From NCBI GenBank assembly GCA_902364645.1, contig CABJEP010000001.1, forward strand, positions 315,947 to 379,946: a DNA stretch of 64,000 nucleotides, written 5' to 3'. Below are positions 27,801 to 35,216 of the stretch, piece after piece. The notes under the pieces were generated by a model. It did no database searches, was not told the DNA's origin, and saw only the letters and a list, made by a program, of their open reading frames with translations. Every line of letters starts with the position of its first letter. The first letter of the stretch is position 1. Both the position numbers and the translations under genes were made by a program. Source of the stretch: Coriobacteriaceae bacterium. Lineage in GTDB: Bacteria; Actinomycetota; Coriobacteriia; Coriobacteriales; Coriobacteriaceae.

Positions 27801-29650
27801 TGGACGATCACCTGACTGCCGATCTCCTGGGGGTCGCGCAGCTTAATGACCTTGAACAGGGCATTCTTGATGACGGAATAGGACAGGCCGGCCGCGATGT
27901 CGCCCACCGTGGCACCTTCTTTTTGCGCCTGCTTGACGCGCGAGTTCATAAAGACCGTGCAGCGGCTGCCCAGGTCGACGGGGGCCTTGGCATGGATGGC
28001 GGCGTCGGCGAACGCGCGCACGTCCATGTTCATAGAGACGGCGAAACTCTCGATAAAGCTGCCGCAGCCCGACGAGCAGGCCTCATTGAGCATGATGTGC
28101 TCGATGACGCCGTCCTTGACGCGCAGGCACTTCATGTCCTGGCCGCCAATGTCCAGAATGAACTCGACGCCGGGCAGGAACGCCTTGGCGCCGCGCAGGT
28201 GCGCGACGGTCTCGATCTCGCCGGAATCGGCCTTGAGAGCCTCGATGAGCAGCGCCTCGCCGTAGCCCGTGGTGGTCACGTGGCCGATGGTGCAGCCCGC
28301 GGGGATGTGGTTGTAGAAATCGGCCATGATGACCTTGGCCGTGCCCAGGATGTCGCCGTTGTTGTTGCCGTACCAGGTGTGCAGCAGCTGACCGTCCTCG
28401 CCCACGAGTGCGGCCTTCATGGTGGTGGAACCGGCGTCGATGCCGATGAACACGCGTCCGGTGTAGCCGTCGAGCTTGCCCTTGGGGACGACCTCGGTGT
28501 CGTGGCGACCCTTGAACTCGGCAAAGTCCTCGTCGGTGGCAAAGAGCGGATCCAGGCGCTCGACCTCAGCACCCTGCGTGTCGCCCAAGCTGTCGATGGC
28601 CTCGATAAGCTGTGGGAACGTGCTGAGCTTGTTGGACTCGTGCGCCATGGCGGCGCCGCTCGCTACAAACAGGTGGGCGTTTTGGGGCACGATACGGTGC
28701 TCCTCGTCCAGGTTGAGCGTGAGGTAGAAGCGGTGGCGCAGCTCGGAGAGATACTGCAGCGGGCCGCCCAGGAAGGCGACGTTGCCGCGGATGGGGCGGC
28801 CGCACGCCAGGCCCGAGATGGTCTGGGTCACGACGGCCTGGAAGATGGAGGCAGCCACGTCCTCGGGACGGGCGCCCTCGTTGAGCAGCGGCTGGACGTC
28901 GGTCTTGGCAAAGACGCCGCAGCGGCTGGCGATGGGATAGATGGTAGTGGCGTTGGCCGCGAGCTCGTTGAGGCCGCTCGCGTCGGTGTGCAGCAGGGTT
29001 GCCATCTGGTCGATGAAGGCGCCCGTACCGCCGGCGCAGGTGCCGTTCATGCGCTGCTCGATGCCGTTGTCGAAGTAGATGATCTTGGCGTCCTCGCCGC
29101 CCAGCTCGATGGCGACATCGGTGGCCGGGATAAGGGTCTCGACGGCGCGTTTGCTGGCGATGACCTCCTGGACAAACTCCAGGTCGAGCCACTGGGACAG
29201 CAGCAGGCCGCCCGAGCCGGTAATGGCGCAGGTCATCTGGGCCGTCGGCAGCACGGTCGCGGCACCCTCGAACAGGTCGCGGGCGCAGGCACGGACGTCG
29301 GTGTGATGGCGCTGGTACTTGGCGTAGACGATCTGGTTGTCGTCGTTGAGCACGGCGAGCTTAACGGTAGTGGAACCCACGTCGATGCCCAGGTGCAGGT
29401 TGCCACGAGCGTTCTCGGGGTTGAAGATCGCGCCTTCGGGGGCGTGGGCGGCGGCTACGGGCTCAGCGGCGGCAGCGGGCTCGCCAGTGACGGACGCCTC
29501 CCCTGCCGCGTTCTTGGCATCGGCAACTGCCTCGGCAACTTTCTCGGCTGCCGCGGTCGCGGCCTTCTGCGCGGCGTCCACCACGGCGGGCGCGGCCTCG
29601 CGTGCGGCAGCGACCATGCGGTCCTTAATGCCCTCGACGAGTTTGCTCAT
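24869..29650 (-). CDS. Giant acyl-CoA dehydratase activase-related protein
   Basis: A 1593-aa protein with these regions in order. Residues 1-75: Ala/Glu-rich helical stretch. About 85-345: first BadF/HgdC-type ASKHA ATPase domain (LGIDVGSTTVKLAVL, NGTCAGGTGAFIDQMA). About 395-665: second ASKHA domain (IGIDAGSTTMKAALV, ACSSGCGSFIESFA). About 680-960: DUF2229-type domain starting with the cluster-like CGRCSNNCQLT...NRCEKG. About 1140-1560: a dehydratase-like domain with CPQMAPI, NNDICYPS and TGGGCRATN. HgdC-type activases use ATP to inject an electron into 2-hydroxyacyl-CoA dehydratases; this fused form may carry both the activator and its Fe-S reductase target. It is co-transcribed with the TetR gene 11 bp upstream. 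The physiological substrate is unknown. Confidence 0.88.
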   Translation of the reverse strand: MSKLVEGIKDRMVAAAREAAPAVVDAAQKAATAAAEKVAEAVADAKNAAGEASVTGEPAAAAEPVAAAHAPEGAIFNPENARGNLHLGIDVGSTTVKLAVLNDDNQIVYAKYQRHHTDVRACARDLFEGAATVLPTAQMTCAITGSGGLLLSQWLDLEFVQEVIASKRAVETLIPATDVAIELGGEDAKIIYFDNGIEQRMNGTCAGGTGAFIDQMATLLHTDASGLNELAANATTIYPIASRCGVFAKTDVQPLLNEGARPEDVAASIFQAVVTQTISGLACGRPIRGNVAFLGGPLQYLSELRHRFYLTLNLDEEHRIVPQNAHLFVASGAAMAHESNKLSTFPQLIEAIDSLGDTQGAEVERLDPLFATDEDFAEFKGRHDTEVVPKGKLDGYTGRVFIGIDAGSTTMKAALVGEDGQLLHTWYGNNNGDILGTAKVIMADFYNHIPAGCTIGHVTTTGYGEALLIEALKADSGEIETVAHLRGAKAFLPGVEFILDIGGQDMKCLRVKDGVIEHIMLNEACSSGCGSFIESFAVSMNMDVRAFADAAIHAKAPVDLGSRCTVFMNSRVKQAQKEGATVGDIAAGLSYSVIKNALFKVIKLRDPQEIGSQVIVQGGTFMSDATLRAFEQLTGVHAVRPDIAGCMGAYGAALLARDRAGVDGTSTILSAEDIAHLTVTQKHVRCGRCSNNCQLTVNDFGGGRRFITGNRCEKGAGHKKQKTEAPNLFKKKNELLFNREVLSPDEAPRGTVGIPRALNMYENYPFWHAFFTRLGFSVQLSDQSSKKTYQAGIESMPSESVCYPAKMSHGHVMNLIDRDVDFIWMPCVRWERKEDPTAGNCYNCPIVMSYPTALALNIDDIREQNIEFLYPFVPYHDKTELKRRLYQVLAVDRVADAEAGRGRVRGPKITRSEVDAAVNAAFEADARFHEDIQTMGEEALKWVEDHGGHGIVLAGRPYHNDPEINHALPELISSFGFAVFTEDSLAHLVKPERPIRVVDQWMYHSRLYAVARFVTMRNDLDLIQLNSFGCGLDALTTDQVQEILEASGKIYTVLKIDEVSNLGAARIRIRSLMAALKDQEAERLAEATAAGKVFEQGDAAPVAPSTDAPAFASRKYTFEAQRESASTAWPKVPFTEQMRDEGYTILCPQMAPIHFDLVKEVFRGAGYNLELLPSTDHDAVEAGLRYVNNDICYPSILVTGQIMEAIESGRYDLSKTAVVISQTGGGCRATNYIALIRKALRESGHPEIPVISLSAVALGEDNPGFKLTPALLKQAVYAVLFGDVMMQMLYRCRPYEATPGAANALYEEYMARARKLAPKFNRHNYTKLCREAIRAFDTMPLVGEGTKPRVGVVGEILVKFHPTANNHVVDVIEREGCEAVVPGLLDFFLYSMSNAELQKDELGSSATTRAGMQALIKLVDWMRTPVEEMLEKSRRFEAPERIGTMAEKARTVLSVCNNMGEGWLLTAEMLDLIDHGAPNIICTQPFACLPNHVVGKAVIKELRRQHPESNIVAVDYDPGASEVNQLNRIKLMISVAKENMRAGKGFKLEKVAPLAMDEVTGQMRAHDGCVSCGPASEEAVTSVAKRLGRGIKK

Positions 29651-29661
29651 TGTCTCTCCTC

Positions 29662-30372
29662 TTAGTTGTTGGACTCGACGGTTGCGGCGGTGTCGACCGC
29701 GTCCTCGAGCTGCAAGTTCAATAGCTTCATGCCGTATTCCGGCACGTTGATATCGATGGGTTGGCCATACAGGTCGCCGGGGCGCACAAAAGCGAGCACC
29801 GTCATAATGCGCGCCATGGCCTCGGGCGATTCGGTGAGCCCACGCTCAAACCAGCGCTGAATCATGCCGACCTCGGCGCTCACGACGTAGGTGACGTAGT
29901 AGTCAAAGAACGTGCCCAGCGCCAGGCCCAAAATGCCCGTCTGCGCACGCGGCACCACAGCCTCACGCGCGGTGTCGATAATCCTTTTAATAAAGGCCTG
30001 GTCGCCGCCCGGACCCAGCAGCGCACCGATTAAGTCGCGGTTGGCCGCAAGATAACGCAGCAGCTCAACCGAACCGGGCGCCGGCTCGAGCTCATCGATG
30101 TTGTGATAGAGATCGGGTAGCTGAGCTGCAGTGATGAGCTCAATGCGCTCACGGATCTCGGCCAGCAAGCCGTCCTCGATTTGATTGATAAAGTCGGGAA
30201 TATCGCGGTAGTGCGAATAGAACGTGCGGCGCGTAAGACCGGCGCGCTCGGTGAGCGACGCAACGTTAATGCGCGAAAGGTCGCCGCTTTCGGCAAGCTC
30301 GCTGGCAAGTGCCTGGCGAAGGGCACGCTGCGAGCGAAGGGATCGGCGATCGCATTTCTCGAGCTGGGACAA
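29662..30372 (-). CDS. TetR/AcrR family transcriptional regulator
   Basis: A 236-aa protein. The N-terminal DNA-binding domain contains LRQALASELAESG and the helix-turn-helix VASLTERAGLTRRTFYSHYRDIPD. The rest is a helical ligand domain. The start is TTG, supported by an excellent GGGAGG RBS (AGGGAGGACGC before TTG). It ends 11 bp before the giant activase gene, so the two form an operon and it probably regulates that gene. Two dyads lie upstream at 30394-30438 and are candidate operators. Confidence 0.92.
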   Translation of the reverse strand: MSQLEKCDRRSLRSQRALRQALASELAESGDLSRINVASLTERAGLTRRTFYSHYRDIPDFINQIEDGLLAEIRERIELITAAQLPDLYHNIDELEPAPGSVELLRYLAANRDLIGALLGPGGDQAFIKRIIDTAREAVVPRAQTGILGLALGTFFDYYVTYVVSAEVGMIQRWFERGLTESPEAMARIMTVLAFVRPGDLYGQPIDINVPEYGMKLLNLQLEDAVDTAATVESNN

Positions 30373-30393
30373 GCGTCCTCCCTGTTACTCAAC

Positions 30394-30438
30394 CTGTGCA
30401 CTATTGCACAGTGCGAGTATTATTGCACACCGTGTGCA
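30394..30438 (-). promoter_or_regulatory. Two candidate TetR operators
   Basis: Dyad 1 is CTGTGCA-CTAT-TGCACAG at 30394-30411 (perfect 7-bp arms). Dyad 2 is TGCACAC-C-GTGTGCA at 30424-30438 (perfect 7-bp arms). Both share the TGTGCA/TGCACA half-site and their centres are about 28 bp apart, just upstream of the TetR start. This is the layout expected for autoregulation. Confidence 0.7.
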
Positions 30439-30493
30439 TCAACACGTAAAGGCAATATTTAGATTGTGGCAAAAGCGCAGTCCCTTGGTCACA

Positions 30494-31351
30494 TTATTCG
30501 ATGACGGTGCGGGAGTTTTGCTTGCGCATGGTGGCGAGCATGTGCTTGGGAACGGCGTGGGTCATGCAGCTGCCGATAGTCGCGCCTGCGGCGGCCTTGG
30601 CTGCATCGCTGCCGTTTTTGGTCGCATAACTGTGGCGGAAGCGTTTGAGCATGGCAATGTCGTTGCCGCCGTCGCCGTAGACCGCCACCTCGTCCTCGGC
30701 AATGCCGTAGTAACCCGCCAGCCAGGCAACACTCTCGCCCTTGTTGCACGCCACGTCCGTGATCTCGAACATCACCGGATCGAACGGCGCGTTGACCACG
30801 CGGTCCGATCGTTCGGCCAAATATGCCTTAAGGTCGCGCTCCAGCTCGGGCGAGGTCACGCGACAATTGATCTTGCATACATCGTGACGCAAGATATCGC
30901 CGATCGACTGGTCGAAATACTGTTCCTCGTGATAGCCGCCACGCGCACGCATGCCGCGCATCACAATACGCTTGATGGGGCTGTCCTTTTTAAAGCCCGC
31001 CTGATGCATCTCGAACGAACCGCTCGAGAACATGCCATCGGGCGTGGAGCAATCAAAGCAGATATCCGGGAACGCCTTGAGCAGCTCCTCGGTAACCTGC
31101 GGGTCGATGGTCCAGGTTTTGAGCACCTCGCCATGACTGTCGCGCACGATGGAGCCGTTAGAGCAGCAGGCATCGATCGCCAGCCCCGTAAAGCCATGCT
31201 CGCCGATTGGCAACGTCGAGCGCCCGGTCGCGGGAACCACATGCAAGTCAGCCTCGGTCAGCTCGCGGATGGCACGGCGGATGGTCCCATCCGCCTCGTG
31301 CAGGGCGTTCAGCAGCGTTCCGTCTAAGTCACTCGCAAACATCTTGATCAT
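30494..31351 (-). CDS. Cof-type HAD-IIB phosphatase
   Basis: A 285-aa protein with HAD motif I DLDGTLLN near the N-terminus, motif II-like ATGRS, and motif III/IV GDGGNDIAMLKRF near the C-terminus, with a type IIB cap between. Such proteins dephosphorylate sugar phosphates, nucleotides or flavin/PLP cofactors in the cytosol. The substrate is not assignable. AGAGG lies upstream of the ATG. Confidence 0.92.
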   Translation of the reverse strand: MIKMFASDLDGTLLNALHEADGTIRRAIRELTEADLHVVPATGRSTLPIGEHGFTGLAIDACCSNGSIVRDSHGEVLKTWTIDPQVTEELLKAFPDICFDCSTPDGMFSSGSFEMHQAGFKKDSPIKRIVMRGMRARGGYHEEQYFDQSIGDILRHDVCKINCRVTSPELERDLKAYLAERSDRVVNAPFDPVMFEITDVACNKGESVAWLAGYYGIAEDEVAVYGDGGNDIAMLKRFRHSYATKNGSDAAKAAAGATIGSCMTHAVPKHMLATMRKQNSRTVIE

Positions 31352-31392
31352 GGGCGTGCCTCTCCTTCGTCTGCACGATATTGTAGACGAGA

Positions 31393-31424
31393 ACGGGCGC
31401 GCCCCAAGAGAGGCACGCCCGTCG
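31393..31424 (-). terminator. Hairpin after glnK
   Basis: ACGGGCGTGCC pairs with GGCGCGCCCGT around an 8-nt loop on the minus strand, followed by TCTCGT. The U-tract is poor. Confidence 0.6.
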
Positions 31425-31438
31425 GGCGAAAGATTGTC

Positions 31439-31777
31439 CTACACCGCGGCAGGGCCATGTTCGCCGGTACGGATGCGGATAACTTCCTCGACCGGCTCGA
31501 CCCAAATCTTGCCGTCTCCGACGGCACCGGTGCGAGCAGCGTTGCAGATGATCTCGACAATGCCGTCGACATGTTCATCGGCGCAGATGAGGATGAACTG
31601 CACCTTAGGGATCGTGTTGACAAGCAACTCGTTGCCGCGCACGTATTCCTTCCAGCCATGCTGCGCGCCGCAGCCCTGCACCTGGTTGATGGTCATGCCG
31701 CGAACATCGGCAGCAAACAGCGCGTCTTTGAGAACCTCAAGTTTTTCCTGACGGACGATCGCCGTGATCTTCTTCAT
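31439..31777 (-). CDS. glnK: PII nitrogen regulatory protein (GlnK/GlnB family)
   Basis: A 112-aa PII fold: MKKITAIVRQEKLEVLKDAL at the start, a T-loop GCGAQHGWKEYVRGNELLVN, and the C-terminal VEEVIRIRTGEHG. Trimers sense ATP/ADP and 2-oxoglutarate and block the ammonium channel, encoded just upstream. The usual uridylylated Tyr51 of the T-loop is Leu51 here, and Tyr46 is Val, so classical GlnD uridylylation seems impossible. RBS AGAGGA. Confidence 0.93.
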   Translation of the reverse strand: MKKITAIVRQEKLEVLKDALFAADVRGMTINQVQGCGAQHGWKEYVRGNELLVNTIPKVQFILICADEHVDGIVEIICNAARTGAVGDGKIWVEPVEEVIRIRTGEHGPAAV

Positions 31778-31821
31778 AGTGAATTCCTCTCTTTAGTAAA
31801 GAAATGAATTGCCATTCAATA

Positions 31822-31932
31822 ACGCGGGTTTTCCAAGTGCCCGAGATTGCCCCGAAAGAGGAGCGCCGCGTACTTCGGTACGCAAGCGACGGTTTGAGGG
31901 GCAAGGTCGGGTGCTTGGGAAAGCCGCGCTGC
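31822..31932. repeat. Imperfect inverted repeat between amt and glnK
   Basis: Arms GCGGGTTTTCCAAGTGCCCG.. (31824-31853) and GGGGCAAGGTCGGGTGCTTG.. (31898-31928) pair imperfectly. A central perfect GCGTAC-TTCG-GTACGC hairpin (31867-31882) is a stable UUCG tetraloop. Lying inside the presumed amt-glnK transcript, it may reduce or separate glnK expression. Confidence 0.75.
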
Positions 31933-33209
31933 TAATCGAGTCCGGAGAACGAGGGGTACGCGCTCTCGCCGTGCTGACTCGCATCCAGGCCCAGTGCCTC
32001 GTCGGCCTCGTCCACGCGCAGGCTACCGTGGAACAGCGCCTTGACCACCGCGGCGATCACCAAGTCGAGCATCAGCACAATAACGACCGTCACCACAATG
32101 CCCAGAACCTGCGAGACAAGCAGCGACACGTCGCCCGTGTAGAACAGGCCGCCCTTACCGGTCCACGAGAGCTCCGGCACGCAGAACAGGCCCGTGAGCA
32201 CACCGCCCAAGATGCCGCCGATACCGTGGCAACCGAACGCGTCGAGCGCATCGTCGTAGCCGAACTTGGTCTTAAGATGGCTGATGGCCAGATAGCAGAC
32301 GGGCGATACGATCAGGCCCATGACCAGCGCCGCCCACGGCTCGACAAAGCCCGCACCCGGCGTAACCACCACAAGGCCCGCAACCAAACCGGTGCTAGCA
32401 CCCACCAGCGTGGGACGACCGGTGTGCACGCGCTCGACGACAAGCCACGAGACCATGCCCGCCGCGCTGGCCGTCACGGTGTTGAGGATGGCGAGTGCCG
32501 CCACGGCGTCGGCCTTAAACTCGCTGCCGCCGTTAAAGCCAAACCAACCAAACCAAAGTAGACCGGCGCCCAGCGCCACAAACGGCACGTTATGCGGACG
32601 GTAGCTCACCATGCCAAAGCCGCGACGACGGCCGAGCATTAAGCAGAGAATCAGGCCCGTGAGACCGGACGAAATGTGTACCACGTCGCCGCCGGCAAAG
32701 TCGAGCGCGCCGATGATGTCGCCGATAAAGGAACCATCGCCGCCCCAAACCATGTGGGCGAGCGGCGCATAGACCACGAGCAGCCAAATGCCCAGGAAGG
32801 CCGTCATGGCACCAAACTTAACGCGGCCTGCCAGACTGCCCGTAACGATAGCGGCGGTGATCATGGCAAACGCCATCTGGAAGGCGATGTTGATGATCTG
32901 AGGGTAGACGGCACCATCCGCAGCATTGCCCTCGGCCGCCTGCAGCACCTGGTTGAGCACCGGCAGGCACAGCAACTGGTCAAAGCCGCCAATAAACGGG
33001 CTAGAACCGTCGCCACCGTAGGCCAGCGACCAGCCGGCAACAATCCACAGCACACCAACCAGGCCAATGGCGCCAAAGCACATAAGCATGGTGTTGATGA
33101 CATTTTTGCGCCTGGACAGGCCGCCATAGAAAAACGCCAGACCCGGTGTCATTAAAAACACGAGCATGGTGCAGATGAGCATAAACGTTGTCGATCCCGT
33201 ATCGTACAT
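31932..33209 (-). CDS. amt: Ammonium transporter (Amt)
   Basis: About 425 aa with 11 hydrophobic helices. Family markers include FMLICTMLVFLMTPGLAFFYGGLSRRKN at the N-terminus, GALDFAGGDVVHISSGLTGL and the DALDAFGCHGIGGILGG signature near the C-terminus, with the pore histidines in place. It conducts ammonium into the cell and is gated by the PII protein encoded downstream. The ATG at MYDTGS is preceded by GGGGGAG and is preferred over the ATG 13 codons earlier, which has no RBS. Confidence 0.96.
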   Translation of the reverse strand: MYDTGSTTFMLICTMLVFLMTPGLAFFYGGLSRRKNVINTMLMCFGAIGLVGVLWIVAGWSLAYGGDGSSPFIGGFDQLLCLPVLNQVLQAAEGNAADGAVYPQIINIAFQMAFAMITAAIVTGSLAGRVKFGAMTAFLGIWLLVVYAPLAHMVWGGDGSFIGDIIGALDFAGGDVVHISSGLTGLILCLMLGRRRGFGMVSYRPHNVPFVALGAGLLWFGWFGFNGGSEFKADAVAALAILNTVTASAAGMVSWLVVERVHTGRPTLVGASTGLVAGLVVVTPGAGFVEPWAALVMGLIVSPVCYLAISHLKTKFGYDDALDAFGCHGIGGILGGVLTGLFCVPELSWTGKGGLFYTGDVSLLVSQVLGIVVTVVIVLMLDLVIAAVVKALFHGSLRVDEADEALGLDASQHGESAYPSFSGLD

Positions 33210-33407
33210 TCGCTCCCCCTTGGTCGCATGAACGTTGTCGGCGCTCATGATGCGGCCGAGGGGCAACTGGTGTAGACCAGATACGGCGTTGTTAAACGCT
33301 GCGTTGTCGAATGGAAACGGCACCGCAATCTTGGAAACGGCGCGGCAACGGACGCGAAACGAACGGGAAACGTGCGAACGAGAAGGGCGCGCTTGGCTCC
33401 GCTCTGG

Positions 33408-34427
33408 CTAGCGCCGGAACAGCTCGCGGGCTCGGTCGCGGAGGTCGGTAGCTCGAATGACACCCTCGTAACGATTGATGCGCAGACGCGGGAAGGCGTT
33501 AAAGAAGCGTAGGTCGCGGCGGCTGAGTGACACGCTCGGTACCGGGCGGCTCATGCGCTTGCCGGCAAGGCGACGACCGAGCGACGGACGCGGCATACTC
33601 GGCGCGGCATCGGCCACGCGGCGGGCAGCGAGCGCCAGGCCGCGAGCACCATCCGAGATAAACGTCGGCATCGAAGTCTTCTCGCGCAGGGCATCGAGCG
33701 CCGCGTCGCCCAGCTCGGCCAGCCAAGCGTTAACGGCGCGACCGCGGATATGCGTCTGCGCCACCGAGTCAATCGCCGAATCGGGAATACGTTCGAGCAT
33801 AGAGTCGGAGGCGTCGGCAAGCGACTCATTGATGCGGTCGGCAAGGTCGGCACGCACACGCTCAAGCTGATCGGACAGACGCCGCCAGCTCGCCAACGAG
33901 CACACCGCATCGACCATCATCGCGACCGCGACGATAAAGGCGGCCAAGCGCACGATTAGCACCGGCAGATGGCCAAGCAGCCCCAGCAATGCCGGCTCCA
34001 CTAAACGGCAAATACACAACGCACCCAAGCCAAACGCGCAGGCCCAGTACAGGCAGATGCGTCCGTGCAGGTTAAACGGCAGATGCGAGTAATCCCAAAA
34101 CCGGGCACCCGTCGTTTTTTCCAACAGCACGCCCACGCTATATTCGATCACGCTGCATACGAGCGCGGCAGCGACAAACTGGCTCGAGGCGTCTGGGATT
34201 CCACGCAGCAGCAACCAGCACGCAATGCCGCCCGCACCGTAGATGGGACAACACGGCCCTAGCAAAAAGCCGCTGTTGGCAAAGCGTCCGTGGTTGAGCA
34301 TGGCGCAGACTGTCGACTCCCATACCCAGCCGCAAAAACCGTAGAAGGCAAACGAGAGTACCAGCGCCGAGAGCGGACAGGCGGCAAGCGTCGCGCCGTC
34401 AAATGCCATGTCGATCGCGGTTCCCAC
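33408..34427 (-). CDS. CmpB-like (PF06541-type) membrane protein
   Basis: A 339-aa protein with about six N-terminal helices and the family pattern FYGFCGWVWESTVCAMLNHGRFANSGFLLGPCCPIYGAGG and ARFWDYSHLPFNLHGRICLYW. The C-terminal 140 residues are cytosolic and Arg-rich. Annotated widely as a putative ABC transporter permease, though the function is unproven. The start is probably GTG behind GAGGAG; an ATG six codons later is an alternative. It lies 3 bp after the HD-domain gene, so they share an operon. Confidence 0.85.
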   Translation of the reverse strand: MGTAIDMAFDGATLAACPLSALVLSFAFYGFCGWVWESTVCAMLNHGRFANSGFLLGPCCPIYGAGGIACWLLLRGIPDASSQFVAAALVCSVIEYSVGVLLEKTTGARFWDYSHLPFNLHGRICLYWACAFGLGALCICRLVEPALLGLLGHLPVLIVRLAAFIVAVAMMVDAVCSLASWRRLSDQLERVRADLADRINESLADASDSMLERIPDSAIDSVAQTHIRGRAVNAWLAELGDAALDALREKTSMPTFISDGARGLALAARRVADAAPSMPRPSLGRRLAGKRMSRPVPSVSLSRRDLRFFNAFPRLRINRYEGVIRATDLRDRARELFRR

Positions 34428-34430
34428 CGT

Positions 34431-34988
34431 CTACCCACTCCTCTTTTCGTTCGATTCTTTGCTCGAGCCGTCACTCGGGCCCTCGTTCAAATCGTTCGCG
34501 CCGCCTTTGCGCGGCAGACGGCCGGCAATCGTCTCGCGCAGTGCGCACCATTTATCCGCCAGGCACACAATCCATGCCTCACGACACGTCGGCGGCACCG
34601 GTACCAGCGGAAACATATGCCGTACGATAATATTCCGCTCGCGCGGCGTCAGCTCAAAATCTTCCTCCGCACGCGCCAAGGCAAAAAACGGGTGACGAAA
34701 GCCATGCAGTCGATGGCTTGGGTCGGGATCGTGCCAGTCATAGAGAAAGTAATCGTGCAGCAGGGCCCCGCGCAGCAGCGATAAGCGGTCGACGGAGATA
34801 CCGACGCGGCCCAGGCGCTCGGCAAAGGACAGACTTGCCCGCGCTACCGAGGTCACATGCGTATAGACCGTCACATCGCCATGTTGGATAAACTCATGCA
34901 TCAGGTCCAAGCGGCCCGCCTGGGCAAGCTGACGGGCGGCATCGTCGACCTCGCGCGCGATTTTCTCGGCACGAACGGTATCGGACAT
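34431..34988 (-). CDS. HD-domain phosphohydrolase-like protein
   Basis: A 185-aa protein with HVTSVARASLSFAERLG, the metal-binding LLHDYFLYDWHD and a later HGFRHPFFALARAEEDFELTPRERNIIVRHMFP, forming an HD-type metal site. Small HD proteins like this are common in Firmicutes and Coriobacteria and have no fixed substrate. RBS AAGGAGG. Upstream gene of the pair with the CmpB-like protein. Confidence 0.87.
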   Translation of the reverse strand: MSDTVRAEKIAREVDDAARQLAQAGRLDLMHEFIQHGDVTVYTHVTSVARASLSFAERLGRVGISVDRLSLLRGALLHDYFLYDWHDPDPSHRLHGFRHPFFALARAEEDFELTPRERNIIVRHMFPLVPVPPTCREAWIVCLADKWCALRETIAGRLPRKGGANDLNEGPSDGSSKESNEKRSG

Positions 34989-35216
34989 GCGGCCTCCTTC
35001 CGGCGGCGCTCGGCGGCAAGCCGCGGCCTGCGCGCAATGAATAAAATCATCATCGAATTTACCAGTATGGCATCGGACAAAACGTTTTGCCCCACCAGTT
35101 GGCGAATTACCGCGCCGCCGTCACATATCAAACGCCAAAATGTGCGAGACTGTCTTGTGCAATTGTGCCGGCCGAGGGAGTGCCGGCGCACGATTCGCAT
35201 GGAGTAACCCACAACG
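34989..35216. promoter_or_regulatory. Divergent intergenic region HD gene / dxs
   Basis: It contains the palindrome CAAAACGTTTTG (about 35079-35090) and a hairpin GTGCCGGC...GCCGGCGCAC (about 35165-35191) immediately before the dxs start. The promoters of both genes must lie here; I cannot define them. Confidence 0.4.

Noticed and set aside
24953-29665. 1570-codon plus-strand frame opposite the activase gene
   Set aside because: It is an antisense shadow arising from strong third-position GC bias. The minus-strand protein has intact ASKHA motifs.
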